Assembly (NCBI RefSeq): GCF_030813495.1
Contig: NZ_JAUSUI010000002.1
Span: 310,001 to 374,000, forward strand
Direction: 5' to 3'
DNA length: 64,000 nucleotides
DNA from: Ancylobacter polymorphus
GTDB taxonomy: Bacteria; Pseudomonadota; Alphaproteobacteria; Rhizobiales; Xanthobacteraceae
Position 1 is the stretch's first letter. Each line of letters opens with the position of its first letter. The notes under the pieces are model-generated. The model worked only from the letters and a program-made list of their open reading frames with translations, ran no database searches and was not told the origin of the DNA. This document shows positions 36,152 through 45,300 of this stretch, in pieces. The position numbers were made by a program, and so were the translations under genes.

Positions 36152-38521
36152 CTAGCGCCGCTTCAGCGCGTCCATCAGCGCCGCGCCGAGCGCGCCCTGC
36201 GGCGCCTTTTGCGGCTCGCGCGCGGGCGGGCGGGGGCCGCGCGGGGGCGGGGAGGAATCGCGCGGGCCGCGCTCGCCCTGGCCACGCTCGCCCTGGGGCT
36301 TCGCCCCGCCGGCCCCGGCATCGCGGCGCATGGAGAGCGAGATGCGCTTGCGCTTGATGTCGATCTCCAGCACCCGCACCTTCACCACATCGCCGACCTT
36401 CACCACCTCATGTGCGTCCTTGATGAAGCGGTCGGCGAGCTGGGAGACATGCACCAGCCCGTCCTGATGCACGCCGATATCCACAAAGGCGCCGAAGGCG
36501 GCGACATTGGTGACGGTGCCTTCCAGCTCCATACCGGGCTTCAAATCCTTCATGTCATCGATGCCGTCGGCGAAGGTGGCGGTCTTGAAGGCGGGTCGCG
36601 GGTCGCGGCCGGGCTTGTCCAATTCGGCGATGATGTCGCGCACGGTCGGCAGGCCGAAGCGCTCATCGACGAAGGCGGCGGGGTTGAGCCCGGACAGCGC
36701 GGCGCTGTCGCCCATCAGGCTGCGCAGATCGCGCCCGCAGGCGCTAACGATCTTGCGCGCCACGCCATAGGCTTCGGGGTGGACGGCGGAGGCGTCGAGC
36801 GGCTCAGCGCCATCGCGGATGCGCAGGAAGCCGGCGCATTGCTCGAAGGTGCGCGGCCCGAGGCGCGGCACGTCTTTCAGCTGCTTGCGGCTGGCGAAGG
36901 GGCCATTGGCGTCGCGATGGGCGACGATGGCTTCGGCCAATGAGGAGCCCAGCCCCGAGACGCGCGCCAGCAGCGAGGCGGAAGCGGTGTTGAGATCGAC
37001 GCCGACCGCGTTCACCGCGTCCTCCACCACCGCGTCGAGCGCGCGGGCGAGGTGGTACTGGTCGACATCGTGCTGGTACTGGCCGACGCCGATCGACTTC
37101 GGGTCGATTTTGACGAGTTCGGCCAGCGGGTCCTGCAGCCGGCGGGCGATGGAGACGGCGCCGCGCAGCGACACGTCGAGGCCGGGGAATTCCGCCGCCG
37201 CCAGTTCGGAGGCGGAATAGACCGAGGCGCCGGCTTCCGACACCACGACTTTCAGCGGCTTCGAGCCGGTCGCGGAAGGCGGCAGGGCGGCGAGGAGTTC
37301 CGCCACCAGCTTCTCGGTCTCGCGGCTGCCGGTGCCATTGCCGATGGCGATGAGATCGACATTATGCGCGCGGATGAGCCGGGCGAGTTCTCCTTGAGTC
37401 CCGCGCACATCGTTCTTCGGCTGGAACGGGTAGACGGTGGAGGTGGCCAGCAGCTTGCCGGTGCCGTCCACGACCGCGACCTTGACGCCGGTGCGGATGC
37501 CGGGGTCGAGCCCCATCGTGGTGCGCGAGCCGGCCGGGGCGGCGAGCAGCAAATCCTTCAGGTTGCGCGCGAAAACGTCGATGGCCTCCTTCTCCGCCCG
37601 CGCCCGCAGCTCGGTCATCAGATCGAGCGAGAGGTGGAGCGACAGCTTGACCCGCCAGGTCCAGCCGGCGATCTCCATCAGCCAGACATCGCCGGGCAGC
37701 TTCTCGCCGATGGCATAGGCCTCGGCGATCATCCGCACCACCGGCTTGATCGGGCGGGTATCCTCGGCGTCGACCTCGATCTCCAGCGCCAGCACATCCT
37801 CGTTGCGCCCGCGCAGCATGGCGAGCGCGCGGTGGCTCGGCACGCCGGACCAGCGCTCCACATGGTCGAAATAGTCGGAGAACTTGGCGCCTTCCTCCTG
37901 CTTGCCCTCCACCAGCCGGGCGCGCAGGAAGGCATTGGCGTGGAGATAGGACCGCAGCCGGCCGATCAGCTCGGCATTCTGCGCGAACTGCTCGGAGAGG
38001 ATGTCGCGCGCGCCTTCCAGCGCCGCCTTCACATCCGCCACCTCCTCCGTGACATAGCCGGCCGCCAGCTCTGCCGGCACCAATGCGCGGTCGGCGAGGA
38101 TGGCGTCGGCCAGCGGCCCGAGGCCACGCTCGCGGGCGATTTCCGCCCGGTTGCGGCGCTTGGGCTTGAAGGGGAGATAGATGTCCTCCAGCTCCGCCTT
38201 GGTGGTGGCGGCGGCGAGCGCGGCTTCCAGCTCCGGGGTCAGCTTTTCCTGCTGGCGGATGGACTCGAGGATCGCCGCGCGGCGGGATTCCAGCTCGCGC
38301 AGATAGACCAGCCGCTCATCCAGCCGGCGCAGCTGCGTGTCGTCCAGCCCGCCCGTCACTTCCTTGCGGTAGCGCGCGATGAAGGGAACGGTCGCGCCCT
38401 CGTCGAGCAGGGCGATGGCGGCTTCCGCCTGCTGTGGGCGGGCACCGATTTCCGTTGCGATCTCTTGCGCGATTTTCTGCGCGAGCTGCCGGGCGGTGGT
38501 GGTGGCGAGGCTGTCGGTCAT
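36152..38521 (-). CDS. tex: Tex-family RNA-binding transcription accessory protein
   Basis: A 789-residue Tex protein with the standard order: N-terminal helical domain (about 1-190), YqgF/RNase H-like fold beginning [19 protein letters not shown], helix-hairpin-helix pair ([20 protein letters not shown]), and an S1 RNA-binding domain (about 640-720, [24 protein letters not shown]). The C-terminal tail is rich in Gly, Arg and Pro. Tex binds nucleic acids and affects transcription and stress tolerance. The start is the ATG at 38521, twelve codons inside the longest frame, where family homology begins ([15 protein letters not shown]). Confidence 0.96.
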   Translation of the reverse strand: MTDSLATTTARQLAQKIAQEIATEIGARPQQAEAAIALLDEGATVPFIARYRKEVTGGLDDTQLRRLDERLVYLRELESRRAAILESIRQQEKLTPELEAALAAATTKAELEDIYLPFKPKRRNRAEIARERGLGPLADAILADRALVPAELAAGYVTEEVADVKAALEGARDILSEQFAQNAELIGRLRSYLHANAFLRARLVEGKQEEGAKFSDYFDHVERWSGVPSHRALAMLRGRNEDVLALEIEVDAEDTRPIKPVVRMIAEAYAIGEKLPGDVWLMEIAGWTWRVKLSLHLSLDLMTELRARAEKEAIDVFARNLKDLLLAAPAGSRTTMGLDPGIRTGVKVAVVDGTGKLLATSTVYPFQPKNDVRGTQGELARLIRAHNVDLIAIGNGTGSRETEKLVAELLAALPPSATGSKPLKVVVSEAGASVYSASELAAAEFPGLDVSLRGAVSIARRLQDPLAELVKIDPKSIGVGQYQHDVDQYHLARALDAVVEDAVNAVGVDLNTASASLLARVSGLGSSLAEAIVAHRDANGPFASRKQLKDVPRLGPRTFEQCAGFLRIRDGAEPLDASAVHPEAYGVARKIVSACGRDLRSLMGDSAALSGLNPAAFVDERFGLPTVRDIIAELDKPGRDPRPAFKTATFADGIDDMKDLKPGMELEGTVTNVAAFGAFVDIGVHQDGLVHVSQLADRFIKDAHEVVKVGDVVKVRVLEIDIKRKRISLSMRRDAGAGGAKPQGERGQGERGPRDSSPPPRGPRPPAREPQKAPQGALGAALMDALKRR

Positions 38522-38628
38522 GCGGGCTACGGAATCGCGTGAAGGGAGGCGCGACAATATTCACTCGCCGACCGCAAGGCCACGCCGCGCGCGGGCGGCG
38601 GCGTGGCTTGTGGATGAACTCGCCGTGT

Positions 38629-40347
38629 TCAGCCGATGAGCGGGAGGTAGTGATGCGGCTGGCGCATCGTCACCAGATCCTTCCGCCGCACCACATTGGT
38701 CGGGTAGGGGGTGTCGAGATTGCTGGTGTCAATCTCCGCTACCGCCACCCCTTCGCCGGCACCGAGAATCGCCTCGCGGCGCGGGAATTCGAACGTGTCC
38801 GGCCCGAACACGCCGCTCTTGCCGCCATAGCCGGCGCTCTCGTCCAGCACATTGGCGAAGGCGAGATGGACATTGTTCTCGCCCGCCCGCGCCCGCATCA
38901 GGTGCCAGTGATGCGGATCGGCACCGGTGGGGATCGGGTAGTTCTGGGAAATTGCCGTGCCGGCATGGGCGGAGGTGAGGTTTCCGCGCAGCGCCGCCGG
39001 GCAGAGCACGAGGTCGCAGCCGCGCAGCGCCAGCACGCGGCCCGCTTCCGGGAAGGCGGCGTCATGGCCGATGAGCAGGCCGATGCGGCCGAATTTGGTG
39101 TCGAACACCCCCCACTCATCGCCCGGCGTCGCCCAATTATGGTCGGAGGCGTCGAGATGAGTCTTGCGGTAGCGCCCGATCACCCCCTGCGGGCCGACGA
39201 GCACGGCGGAATTGTACAGCGTGCCGTCGTCATCCTCCGCGAGGCCGGCGGCGAGGTGCAGGCCATGGCGGGTGGCGATGGCGATGAGGCGGGCTACCGC
39301 CTCGCCGCTGAGCGGCACGGCCGCGGGGGCGTCGAGGCCGGTGACGGCGCGCTCGGGGAAGACGACGAGTTCCGCACCCGCCGCGCGAGCCTCCGTCGCG
39401 AGTTCTTCGATGCGGTCGAGATTGGCGTTTGCGTCGCCGGTGGGCGCGAACTGCGCCACGGCGACCTGCGAGCGCCTTCCCTTGGGCAGCGGGCGGTGGC
39501 CGTACAGGCTGAAGAAGTCGAGCGGGTTCCAGGTGAAGGTGTTGGTCGGCAGCTCCATATAGAGCTCCGGCCGGCGCTGCTCGAACACGGCTTCGCCGAG
39601 CATGCGGCGGGCGCGGGCGCGCTCCAGATCGATCTCGACGCAGGCGACGCCGTCGCCGGTATCGATCACCGCCTCGATGGCGCCGTCCGGACCGATGACG
39701 CAGCTGCCGCCGGAGAACTGCACCGTGCGCTCCAGACCCCAGCGGTTGGATTCGATGAGGTAGCAGCTGTTCTCCATCGCCCGCGTGATCCAGTAGGGCG
39801 CGGGGGCGCGCTCGGCCAGCCAGTTGGAGATGTGGCAGATGATGTCCGCCCCGGCGAGGCCGACGAGGCGCGCGGTCTCGATGAAATGGATGTCCATGCA
39901 CACCAGAAGCGCGATGCGGCCGATGGGCGTGTCGAACACGGCATGGCCCCTATTCCCCGGCGCCGACCATTTCGGCTCGGCGATATAGGGGTGGGTCTTG
40001 CGGTGGGTGCCGACCACGCCCTCCGGCCCGATGAGCACGGCGGAATTGTAATAGAGGTTGGTGGCGGCATCGACCTCCGGCATGCCGACGACGATGTAGC
40101 AGTCCTGCGCGCGGGCGATGGTGGCGAAACGCTCCGTGGTCGGGCCGGGGATCGGCTCGACGAAGGGGGCGACTTCAGTGCGGTCGAACCAGCAATAGCC
40201 GGTCGTGCCCATTTCCGGCGTGACGATGAGCTTCGCGCCCGCGCTGGCGGCCTTGCCGACCAGCGCTTCCAGCCGGGCGATGTTGCGCTCCTTCTCGAAC
40301 ATGGTCGGCTCGAACTGGACGGTCGCGACCTTCAGCGGGACAGTCAT
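38629..40347 (-). CDS. tandem-domain nitrilase/amidase, second domain lacks catalytic Cys
   Basis: A 572-residue protein of two carbon-nitrogen-hydrolase domains in a row (about 1-285 and 290-572). Domain 1 keeps the Glu-Lys-Cys triad: TPEMGTTGY, HRKTHPY and LLVCMDIHF. Domain 2 keeps Glu (FPERAVTG) and Lys (YRKTHLD), but the Cys position is Gly (LLIGHDAAFPE; codon 39067-39069). So one active and one presumably structural or regulatory domain are joined, where most family members are single-domain oligomers. It is the last gene of amide operon 1, 137 bases after the formamidase. Products would be ammonia plus an acid. Confidence 0.92.
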   Translation of the reverse strand: MTVPLKVATVQFEPTMFEKERNIARLEALVGKAASAGAKLIVTPEMGTTGYCWFDRTEVAPFVEPIPGPTTERFATIARAQDCYIVVGMPEVDAATNLYYNSAVLIGPEGVVGTHRKTHPYIAEPKWSAPGNRGHAVFDTPIGRIALLVCMDIHFIETARLVGLAGADIICHISNWLAERAPAPYWITRAMENSCYLIESNRWGLERTVQFSGGSCVIGPDGAIEAVIDTGDGVACVEIDLERARARRMLGEAVFEQRRPELYMELPTNTFTWNPLDFFSLYGHRPLPKGRRSQVAVAQFAPTGDANANLDRIEELATEARAAGAELVVFPERAVTGLDAPAAVPLSGEAVARLIAIATRHGLHLAAGLAEDDDGTLYNSAVLVGPQGVIGRYRKTHLDASDHNWATPGDEWGVFDTKFGRIGLLIGHDAAFPEAGRVLALRGCDLVLCPAALRGNLTSAHAGTAISQNYPIPTGADPHHWHLMRARAGENNVHLAFANVLDESAGYGGKSGVFGPDTFEFPRREAILGAGEGVAVAEIDTSNLDTPYPTNVVRRKDLVTMRQPHHYLPLIG

Positions 40348-40484
40348 GGCAGGTCTCCGGGCATGGGGGAGCGTTCGGCGCCCGGCCGGTTGCGGCGGCG
40401 GGTCCGGGAATGTCGCTCGGATGGCGGTTACGGTGTCAGGCGCTCATGGCCGGGGCTGGCCCGGCCATGAGGGTGGGGCCTTGA

Positions 40485-41477
40485 TCAGGCCGTGAGGTAG
40501 GACTTCAGGATCGAGGCGCCCATCGTGTATTTGGGGTCCACCATGTTGCCGAGCCGCACGCGGCCGCACTGGGTGAGCAGCATATAGGCCTCGATCTCGT
40601 CGAAGCCGTAATCGGACGCCATCCAGCGGATGAGATCGCGATAGGCCATGCGGGTGGCATCCTCCATCGGCCGGGTCGAGCCGATGGACATGATGAACTC
40701 TTCCGTCTCCAGCCGCGGGGTGTGGATGGTCCAGCCCTTGATCAGGTCGATCTGGATGGTGGTGACGGTGGGGTGCTCAAGTGCCACGCCGCACAGTTCG
40801 CCATCGCCCTGGGTGGCGTGGCAGTCGCCGAGATAGAGCAGGCCGCCGGCAATGTTGACGGGCAGATAGATCACCGCGCCGACGCCGACATCCGGCAGGT
40901 CCATGTTGCCGCCGTAATAATCCGGCTGCAGCGAGGTGATCGCCTCGATCTCCGGCGAGGTGCCGATGGTGCCGATGAAGGGCTGATAGGGCAGGGTGAT
41001 CTTGTCGCTCCACTTGGTGCCGGTTTCGGCATCGACATGCAGCTTCTTCACCTTGATCGGCAGCGGCGCGTTCAGCATCGCCGTGTCCTTGGTCGGCACC
41101 AGCCCGCCGAAATCCGGCATGATGAGCGTGGTGCCCACGGGCTGCGGCCCGCGCGGGACGATGGATTTGATGTACACCGCCAGCGTGTCGCCCTTTTCCG
41201 CGCCATTGACGTAGATCGGGCCGTTCTGCGGGTTGAGATAGGGGAAGTTGAGGATTTCCAGCGGGTTGTCGGTCTCGTGCTTGATCGCGCCCTCGAAGGC
41301 GTCATGCGTTTCCGCCGCCACCACCGCGCCGGGATCGACCTTCAGGACCGGGTCGACATAGGGGCCGTAGACATAATGGTACTTGCCCTGCTCCGCCTCG
41401 GTGAGGGAGTGGGTGGCGCCCGCCTGGCCCTTGGCGAGGCCTTTGCGAGCCATGAGGGAATTTTCGAGCCAGGACAT
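40485..41477 (-). CDS. acetamidase/formamidase family protein
   Basis: A 330-residue cytosolic amidase of the FmdA/AmdA family, which hydrolyses formamide or acetamide to ammonia and the acid. Family features include the N-terminal HYVYGPYVDPVLKVDPGAVVAAETHDAFEG, the GCG-like metal/active region replaced by PVNIAGGLLYLGDCHATQGDGELCG, and the C-terminal DEIEAYMLLTQCGRVRLGN. It is about the length of bacterial acetamidases and shorter than FmdA. It follows the ABC transporter genes by 30 bases and is controlled with them by the amide-sensing genes at the operon head. Confidence 0.92.
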   Translation of the reverse strand: MSWLENSLMARKGLAKGQAGATHSLTEAEQGKYHYVYGPYVDPVLKVDPGAVVAAETHDAFEGAIKHETDNPLEILNFPYLNPQNGPIYVNGAEKGDTLAVYIKSIVPRGPQPVGTTLIMPDFGGLVPTKDTAMLNAPLPIKVKKLHVDAETGTKWSDKITLPYQPFIGTIGTSPEIEAITSLQPDYYGGNMDLPDVGVGAVIYLPVNIAGGLLYLGDCHATQGDGELCGVALEHPTVTTIQIDLIKGWTIHTPRLETEEFIMSIGSTRPMEDATRMAYRDLIRWMASDYGFDEIEAYMLLTQCGRVRLGNMVDPKYTMGASILKSYLTA

Positions 41478-41507
41478 GATGTTCTCCTTGAATGGCTGGC
41501 TGTGCGA

Positions 41508-42221
41508 TCAGACGGCGAGATGGCGGCGCATCGCCTCGCCATCGGCGAGGTCCTCGCGGGTGAGTTCGGCGACCACGCGGCCCTTGTCCATGACATAGCA
41601 GCGCTGGGCCATGGCCCGGATCATGTCGATGTTCTGCTCCACCAGCACGACGGTGACGCCGGTATCGGCGTTGAGCTGCACCATGATGCGGGCGATGTCC
41701 TGCACGATGTTGGGCTGGATGCCTTCCGAGGGCTCGTCGAGCAGGATGAGCTGCGGATTGGCCACCAGCACCCGGCCGATGGCGAGCTGCTGCTGCTGGC
41801 CGCCGGACATGGTGCCGGCACGCTGGCTCCAGCGCTCGCGCAGGATGGGGAAATAGCCGAGCACGCGCTCGCGGTCGGCCTCGCTGACGCGGCCCGCGCG
41901 CATGCCGCCGACCGCGATGTTCTCGCCCACGGTGAGGCGGGGAAACACGTCGCGGCCCTGCGGCACATAGCCGATGCCGAGCCGCGCCCGGCGGAAGGCG
42001 GAGAGGTGTTCCACCGGCCGGTCGCCGAAGACGATGGAGCCTTCCATCGCCGGCACAAGGCCGATGAGGCTTTTCATCAGCGTCGACTTGCCGACGCCGT
42101 TGCGGCCGATGACCGCGACGATCTCGCCCTGGCGCACCTCGATATCGAGGCCCTGCAGCACCGGCTTGCCGCCATAGCCCGCGCGCAGGCCGAGGGTGGA
42201 CAGCATGACTTCCTTACGCAT
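41508..42221 (-). CDS. amide/urea-type ABC transporter ATP-binding protein (LivF/UrtE-like)
   Basis: A branched-chain-type ABC ATPase of about 237 residues. Walker A is GRNGVGKST, the signature MSGGQQQQLAIGR, Walker B LILLDEPSEGIQP and the switch histidine is replaced by Gln in VLVEQNID, which is normal for LivF. The signature region and QPNIVQDI match UrtE proteins. The ATG at 42221 overlaps the upstream ATPase by eight bases; the ATG at 42206, with AAGGA in front, is an equally good start. Confidence 0.92.
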   Translation of the reverse strand: MRKEVMLSTLGLRAGYGGKPVLQGLDIEVRQGEIVAVIGRNGVGKSTLMKSLIGLVPAMEGSIVFGDRPVEHLSAFRRARLGIGYVPQGRDVFPRLTVGENIAVGGMRAGRVSEADRERVLGYFPILRERWSQRAGTMSGGQQQQLAIGRVLVANPQLILLDEPSEGIQPNIVQDIARIMVQLNADTGVTVVLVEQNIDMIRAMAQRCYVMDKGRVVAELTREDLADGEAMRRHLAV

Positions 42222-42960
42222 GGGCGGCCTCGTGAGCGGTTTCGTGCGCCGTGGTCTGGCCGAGATAGATGGCGGCGACATCCTCATTGGCGACGATCTC
42301 GTCGATCGAGCCCTGCGCGAAGACGCGGCCGAGATGCAGCACCGTGACCTTGTGGGCGACCTGGCGGACGAAGGCCATGTCATGTTCCACCGCCAGCACG
42401 GTCATGCCCTCGGCGTTGAGCCGCTTGACCATTTCGCCGGTCGCAAAGGTTTCCTCGGGCGACATGCCGGCGGTGGGCTCGTCGAGCAGCAGCAGGCGCG
42501 GCTTGAGGCTGACCGCCATGCCGATTTCCAGCCACTGCTTCTGTCCATGCGAGAGATTGCCGGCGAGGCGCGTGGAATCGGCGGTGAGGTTGAGGAAGGC
42601 GAGCAGCCTGTCGATCTCCTCGCCCAGCGCCGCCGGGGGGTAATGGTGCTGCATGGCGATTTCGAGATTCTGCCGCACGCTCAGCGCCTTGAAGATGCCG
42701 GGCACCTGGAATTTGACGCTCATGCCGCGGCGGATGCGCTGGAACGGCTTGAGGCCGGTAATGTCCTCGCCGCCGAACAGGATGGCGCCGCTGCTCGGCA
42801 GATGCTCGCCGAGGATCAGCCGGAACAGAGTCGATTTGCCGGCGCCGTTCGGCCCGATGAGGCAATGCACCTCGCCGGCTTCCAGCGTCAGGTCGACATT
42901 GTTGGTGACATGCAGGCCGCCGAAGCGCTTGTTGAGGCCTATCGTCTGGAGCATCGGCAT
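42214..42960 (-). CDS. amide/urea-type ABC transporter ATP-binding protein (LivG/UrtD-like)
   Basis: A 248-residue ATPase with Walker A GPNGAGKST, the UrtD-type signature NLSHGQKQWLEIGM, Walker B LLLLDEPTAGM and switch histidine in AVEHDMAF. The KFQVPGIFKALSVRQNLE segment is typical of the urea/amide subgroup rather than LIV transporters. The C-terminal tail is a small His/Ala-rich repeat (AHETAHEAAHA). It is coupled on both sides: its start shares a base with the permease stop, and its end overlaps the next ATPase. Confidence 0.93.
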   Translation of the reverse strand: MPMLQTIGLNKRFGGLHVTNNVDLTLEAGEVHCLIGPNGAGKSTLFRLILGEHLPSSGAILFGGEDITGLKPFQRIRRGMSVKFQVPGIFKALSVRQNLEIAMQHHYPPAALGEEIDRLLAFLNLTADSTRLAGNLSHGQKQWLEIGMAVSLKPRLLLLDEPTAGMSPEETFATGEMVKRLNAEGMTVLAVEHDMAFVRQVAHKVTVLHLGRVFAQGSIDEIVANEDVAAIYLGQTTAHETAHEAAHA

Positions 42961-44024
42961 CAGGCGTCTCCCGGCTGCCGCTTGGTGAAGGGGCGGGCGA
43001 TGAGCCGCGCCAGCGCATAGATGAGGCCGCGCGGCGCCAGCAGCACGGTGAGCACCAGCATGATGCCCATCACCACAAGCGCATATTGGCTGCCATGGAT
43101 GGTGAGCGCCTGGAACACGGCGAGCACGGTGAGGGTGCCGACCAGCGTGGTGGTGAGGTCCGAGCGCCCGCCGACCGCGACCCAGACGATGGGCAGCGCG
43201 GCGGCCGTCATGCCCATGGAGGAGGGCGTGATGTACTGGCCCCAGCTGGTGTAGAGCACGCCCGACAGGCCGGCGAGCGCGGCGCCGATGACGAAGGTGC
43301 CGAGCTGGTATTTGCGGATGTCGTAGCCCAGCATCTCCGCCCGCTCCGGGTTCTCGCGAATGGCGACGAGCACATTGCCGAAGGGCGAGTTCACCAGGAT
43401 ACGCAGGCCGAGATAGACCAGCACCAAGAGGCCGAGCACGACGTAATAGAGCTGCACGTCAGGGAACAGCACGATGTCGCCGCCGGGCCAGGGCACGGTA
43501 AGCGGGGGCATGTTGCTCATACCGTTGAAGCCGTTGAGCCGGGCGGCGCCGATCTTCCATTCCGGGCCCGCCGTCTGCGCCATGAAGCGCTCCAGAACCA
43601 GCGTCACCGAGAGGGTGACGATGCCGAGGAACACGCCGGAGATGCGGCCGAAGAACAGGAAATAGCCGAGCAGCGCCGCGAACAGGGCGGCGATGCCGAT
43701 GGCGATGAGCAGCGCCACGAAGGTGAAGCCATAGGCGGCGCCGAAATTGATGGTGAGGATGCCATAGCTATAGCCGGCAATGCCGAAAAAGGCGGTCTGG
43801 CCGAAGCTGAGCGCGCCGCCATAGCCCCAGATGAGGCACAGGCCCAGCGCCATGAAGATCCAGGTGAAGAAATACACGGTGTTGCCGACGGTATAGCCGT
43901 CGGAGAACAGCGGGTAGGCGCAGGCGCCGGCCAGCACGACGAGGAAGCCGATCCAGAAGCCGGGGCCCCGGCCCAGCGTCTGCGGGCCTTCGAGGCGGGA
44001 AAAGAAGCGGGAGAGCGCGTTCAT
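42960..44024 (-). CDS. amide/urea-type ABC transporter permease (LivM/UrtC-like)
   Basis: A 354-residue permease with about ten helices. Typical LivM features are GLCLIWGYGGALSFGQTAFFGIAGYSYGI and the cytoplasmic loop VAIRENPERAEMLGYDIRKYQL that contacts the ATPases. It follows the LivH-like gene by 20 bases and shares one base with the LivG-like gene. Confidence 0.93.
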   Translation of the reverse strand: MNALSRFFSRLEGPQTLGRGPGFWIGFLVVLAGACAYPLFSDGYTVGNTVYFFTWIFMALGLCLIWGYGGALSFGQTAFFGIAGYSYGILTINFGAAYGFTFVALLIAIGIAALFAALLGYFLFFGRISGVFLGIVTLSVTLVLERFMAQTAGPEWKIGAARLNGFNGMSNMPPLTVPWPGGDIVLFPDVQLYYVVLGLLVLVYLGLRILVNSPFGNVLVAIRENPERAEMLGYDIRKYQLGTFVIGAALAGLSGVLYTSWGQYITPSSMGMTAAALPIVWVAVGGRSDLTTTLVGTLTVLAVFQALTIHGSQYALVVMGIMLVLTVLLAPRGLIYALARLIARPFTKRQPGDA

Positions 44025-44044
44025 GGCTGTGTCTCGTGTCCGGG

Positions 44045-44917
44045 TCAGGCGCGCTCGCGCAGAAGGAAGCCGGAAATGCCGCGCGGCAGCACCCGGATGA
44101 CGACGATGACGGCGATCAGCAGGCCGATCTGCCCGGCGAGCTGGCCGTACCAGGAGGTCATGGTCGCCTTGACCACGGCGAGCACGGCCGCCGCCGGGGC
44201 GGTGCCGAGGAACACGTCGGCGCCGCCGACCACCACGGTGACGAAGGCTTCCATGATGAAGGTGGTGCCCATGGTCGGCACCAGCGTCATGGTCGGGGCG
44301 TAAAGCCCGCCCGCCAGCCCGGCGAGGCCGGCGCCGAGCGCGAAGGTGAGGCTGTAGACGAGGCGGGTGTCGATGCCGAGCGCGGCCGCCATGTGCGGCA
44401 CCTGGATGGTGGCGCGCGCCATGACGCCGAAGCGCGTCCAGTTGAACAGCGCGTAGAGCCCGGCAATGACCAGCACCGCCATGCCGCAGAGCACGAGGCG
44501 ATAGAGCGAATAGGAGTAGTCGCCGACGGTGAAGCTGCCGAAGGGGGTGCCGACGCCGGCCATGGTGGAGCCGAGCACGATCAGCGTGCCCTGGGTGAAG
44601 ATGAGGCTGAGGCCCCAGGTGGCGACGATGGTATCGAGCGGGCGGTCATAGAGATGGCGGATGATGAGGATCTCCACCAGCGCGCCCACGGCGGCCGAGA
44701 CCAGCGCGCCGATGAGAATGGCGAGCGGCAGCGGCACGCCGGCATGGGCGGCGGAGACGGTGACATAGGCGCCGCACATGATGAATTCGCCATGCGCCAG
44801 ATTGATCACGCCCATCATGCCGAAGATGACGGCGAGGCCGCAGGCGGACAGAACCAGAAAGGCGAAGGCGTCGCCGAACTGGTAGAGCGCGGAGAAGGCG
44901 AGGGTTCCGACATCCAT
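44045..44917 (-). CDS. amide/urea-type ABC transporter permease (LivH/UrtB-like)
   Basis: A 290-residue permease with about eight helices. The pattern LAVIFGMMGVINLAHGEFIMCGAYV is the LivH hallmark, and the coupling loop contains ATIQVPHMAAALGIDTRLVY. The ATG at 44917 begins MDVGTLAFSALYQFGDAF; the frame upstream is open for 27 codons but enters repeat-rich spacer. A 383-base spacer with strong hairpins separates it from the binding-protein gene. Confidence 0.92.
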   Translation of the reverse strand: MDVGTLAFSALYQFGDAFAFLVLSACGLAVIFGMMGVINLAHGEFIMCGAYVTVSAAHAGVPLPLAILIGALVSAAVGALVEILIIRHLYDRPLDTIVATWGLSLIFTQGTLIVLGSTMAGVGTPFGSFTVGDYSYSLYRLVLCGMAVLVIAGLYALFNWTRFGVMARATIQVPHMAAALGIDTRLVYSLTFALGAGLAGLAGGLYAPTMTLVPTMGTTFIMEAFVTVVVGGADVFLGTAPAAAVLAVVKATMTSWYGQLAGQIGLLIAVIVVIRVLPRGISGFLLRERA

Positions 44918-45051
44918 GTGCGGTGGGGCCTTTGGGTTCAGTTCGTCGCATCGAGGAACGGTGGGCGAGAGACAAGTACGGACGGGGAGAGGGACCACTC
45001 TCTCATTCCCTTTCCCCGGCGGGGAGAGGGAGACGATGACCGCACGGGGAA

Positions 45052-45103
45052 GAAGGCGATCGCCCCGGCCAAAGCTGGGGGGTCGGGCCGGGGCGATGCC
45101 TTC
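45052..45103. repeat. 18-bp hairpin with one bulge
   Basis: ATCGCCCCGGCC (45059-45070) pairs perfectly with GGCCGGGGCGAT (45086-45097). GAAGGC (45052-45057) and GCCTTC (45098-45103) extend the stem past a bulged G. It could block exonucleases and stabilise the upstream binding-protein mRNA. Confidence 0.65.
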
Positions 45104-45170
45104 GGGGGCCGCCGAGGGGGGACAGGGCGGCCGCCCGGATGGGGTGGAGGGATGGCGCGAACGTCACGTC

Positions 45171-45260
45171 GTCATCCCGGAACGGCCGGAGGCCGTCTCC
45201 GGGATCGCGTAACCATTCGGCTGGCGATCCCGGCTCGGCGCTTCGCTTGGCCGGGATGAC
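45171..45260. repeat. 90-bp palindromic element bounded by 10-bp inverted repeats
   Basis: GTCATCCCGG (45171-45180) and CCGGGATGAC (45251-45260) are exact inverted repeats. Within lie two further hairpins (45174-45205 and 45227-45257). The GTCATCCCGG end resembles CGTCATCCCGG at 7911-7920, in another post-binding-protein spacer, so this is probably a dispersed genomic repeat. Confidence 0.7.
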
Positions 45261-45300
45261 ATGGCGAGAGTTGCCTGCCAGCCCTTCCTGCCGTGACCGC

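Larger units (their letters stand above)
44918..45300. other. 383-base hairpin-rich spacer between amide binding-protein and permease genes
   Basis: No gene is supported. The spacer holds a CCCCGG-CGGGG palindrome of the CTCTCCCC family (45013-45030), a long hairpin at 45052-45103, and a palindromic element at 45171-45260. On the minus-strand transcript these lie just behind the binding-protein stop. Confidence 0.75.

Noticed and set aside
38434-40470. 678-codon plus-strand open frame
   Set aside because: Antisense to the tandem nitrilase, whose catalytic motifs are clear on the other strand; composition typical of a shadow.
45171-45260. Miniature transposon
   Set aside because: It has inverted ends but no visible target-site duplication, and its internal hairpins look like REP-type repeats.
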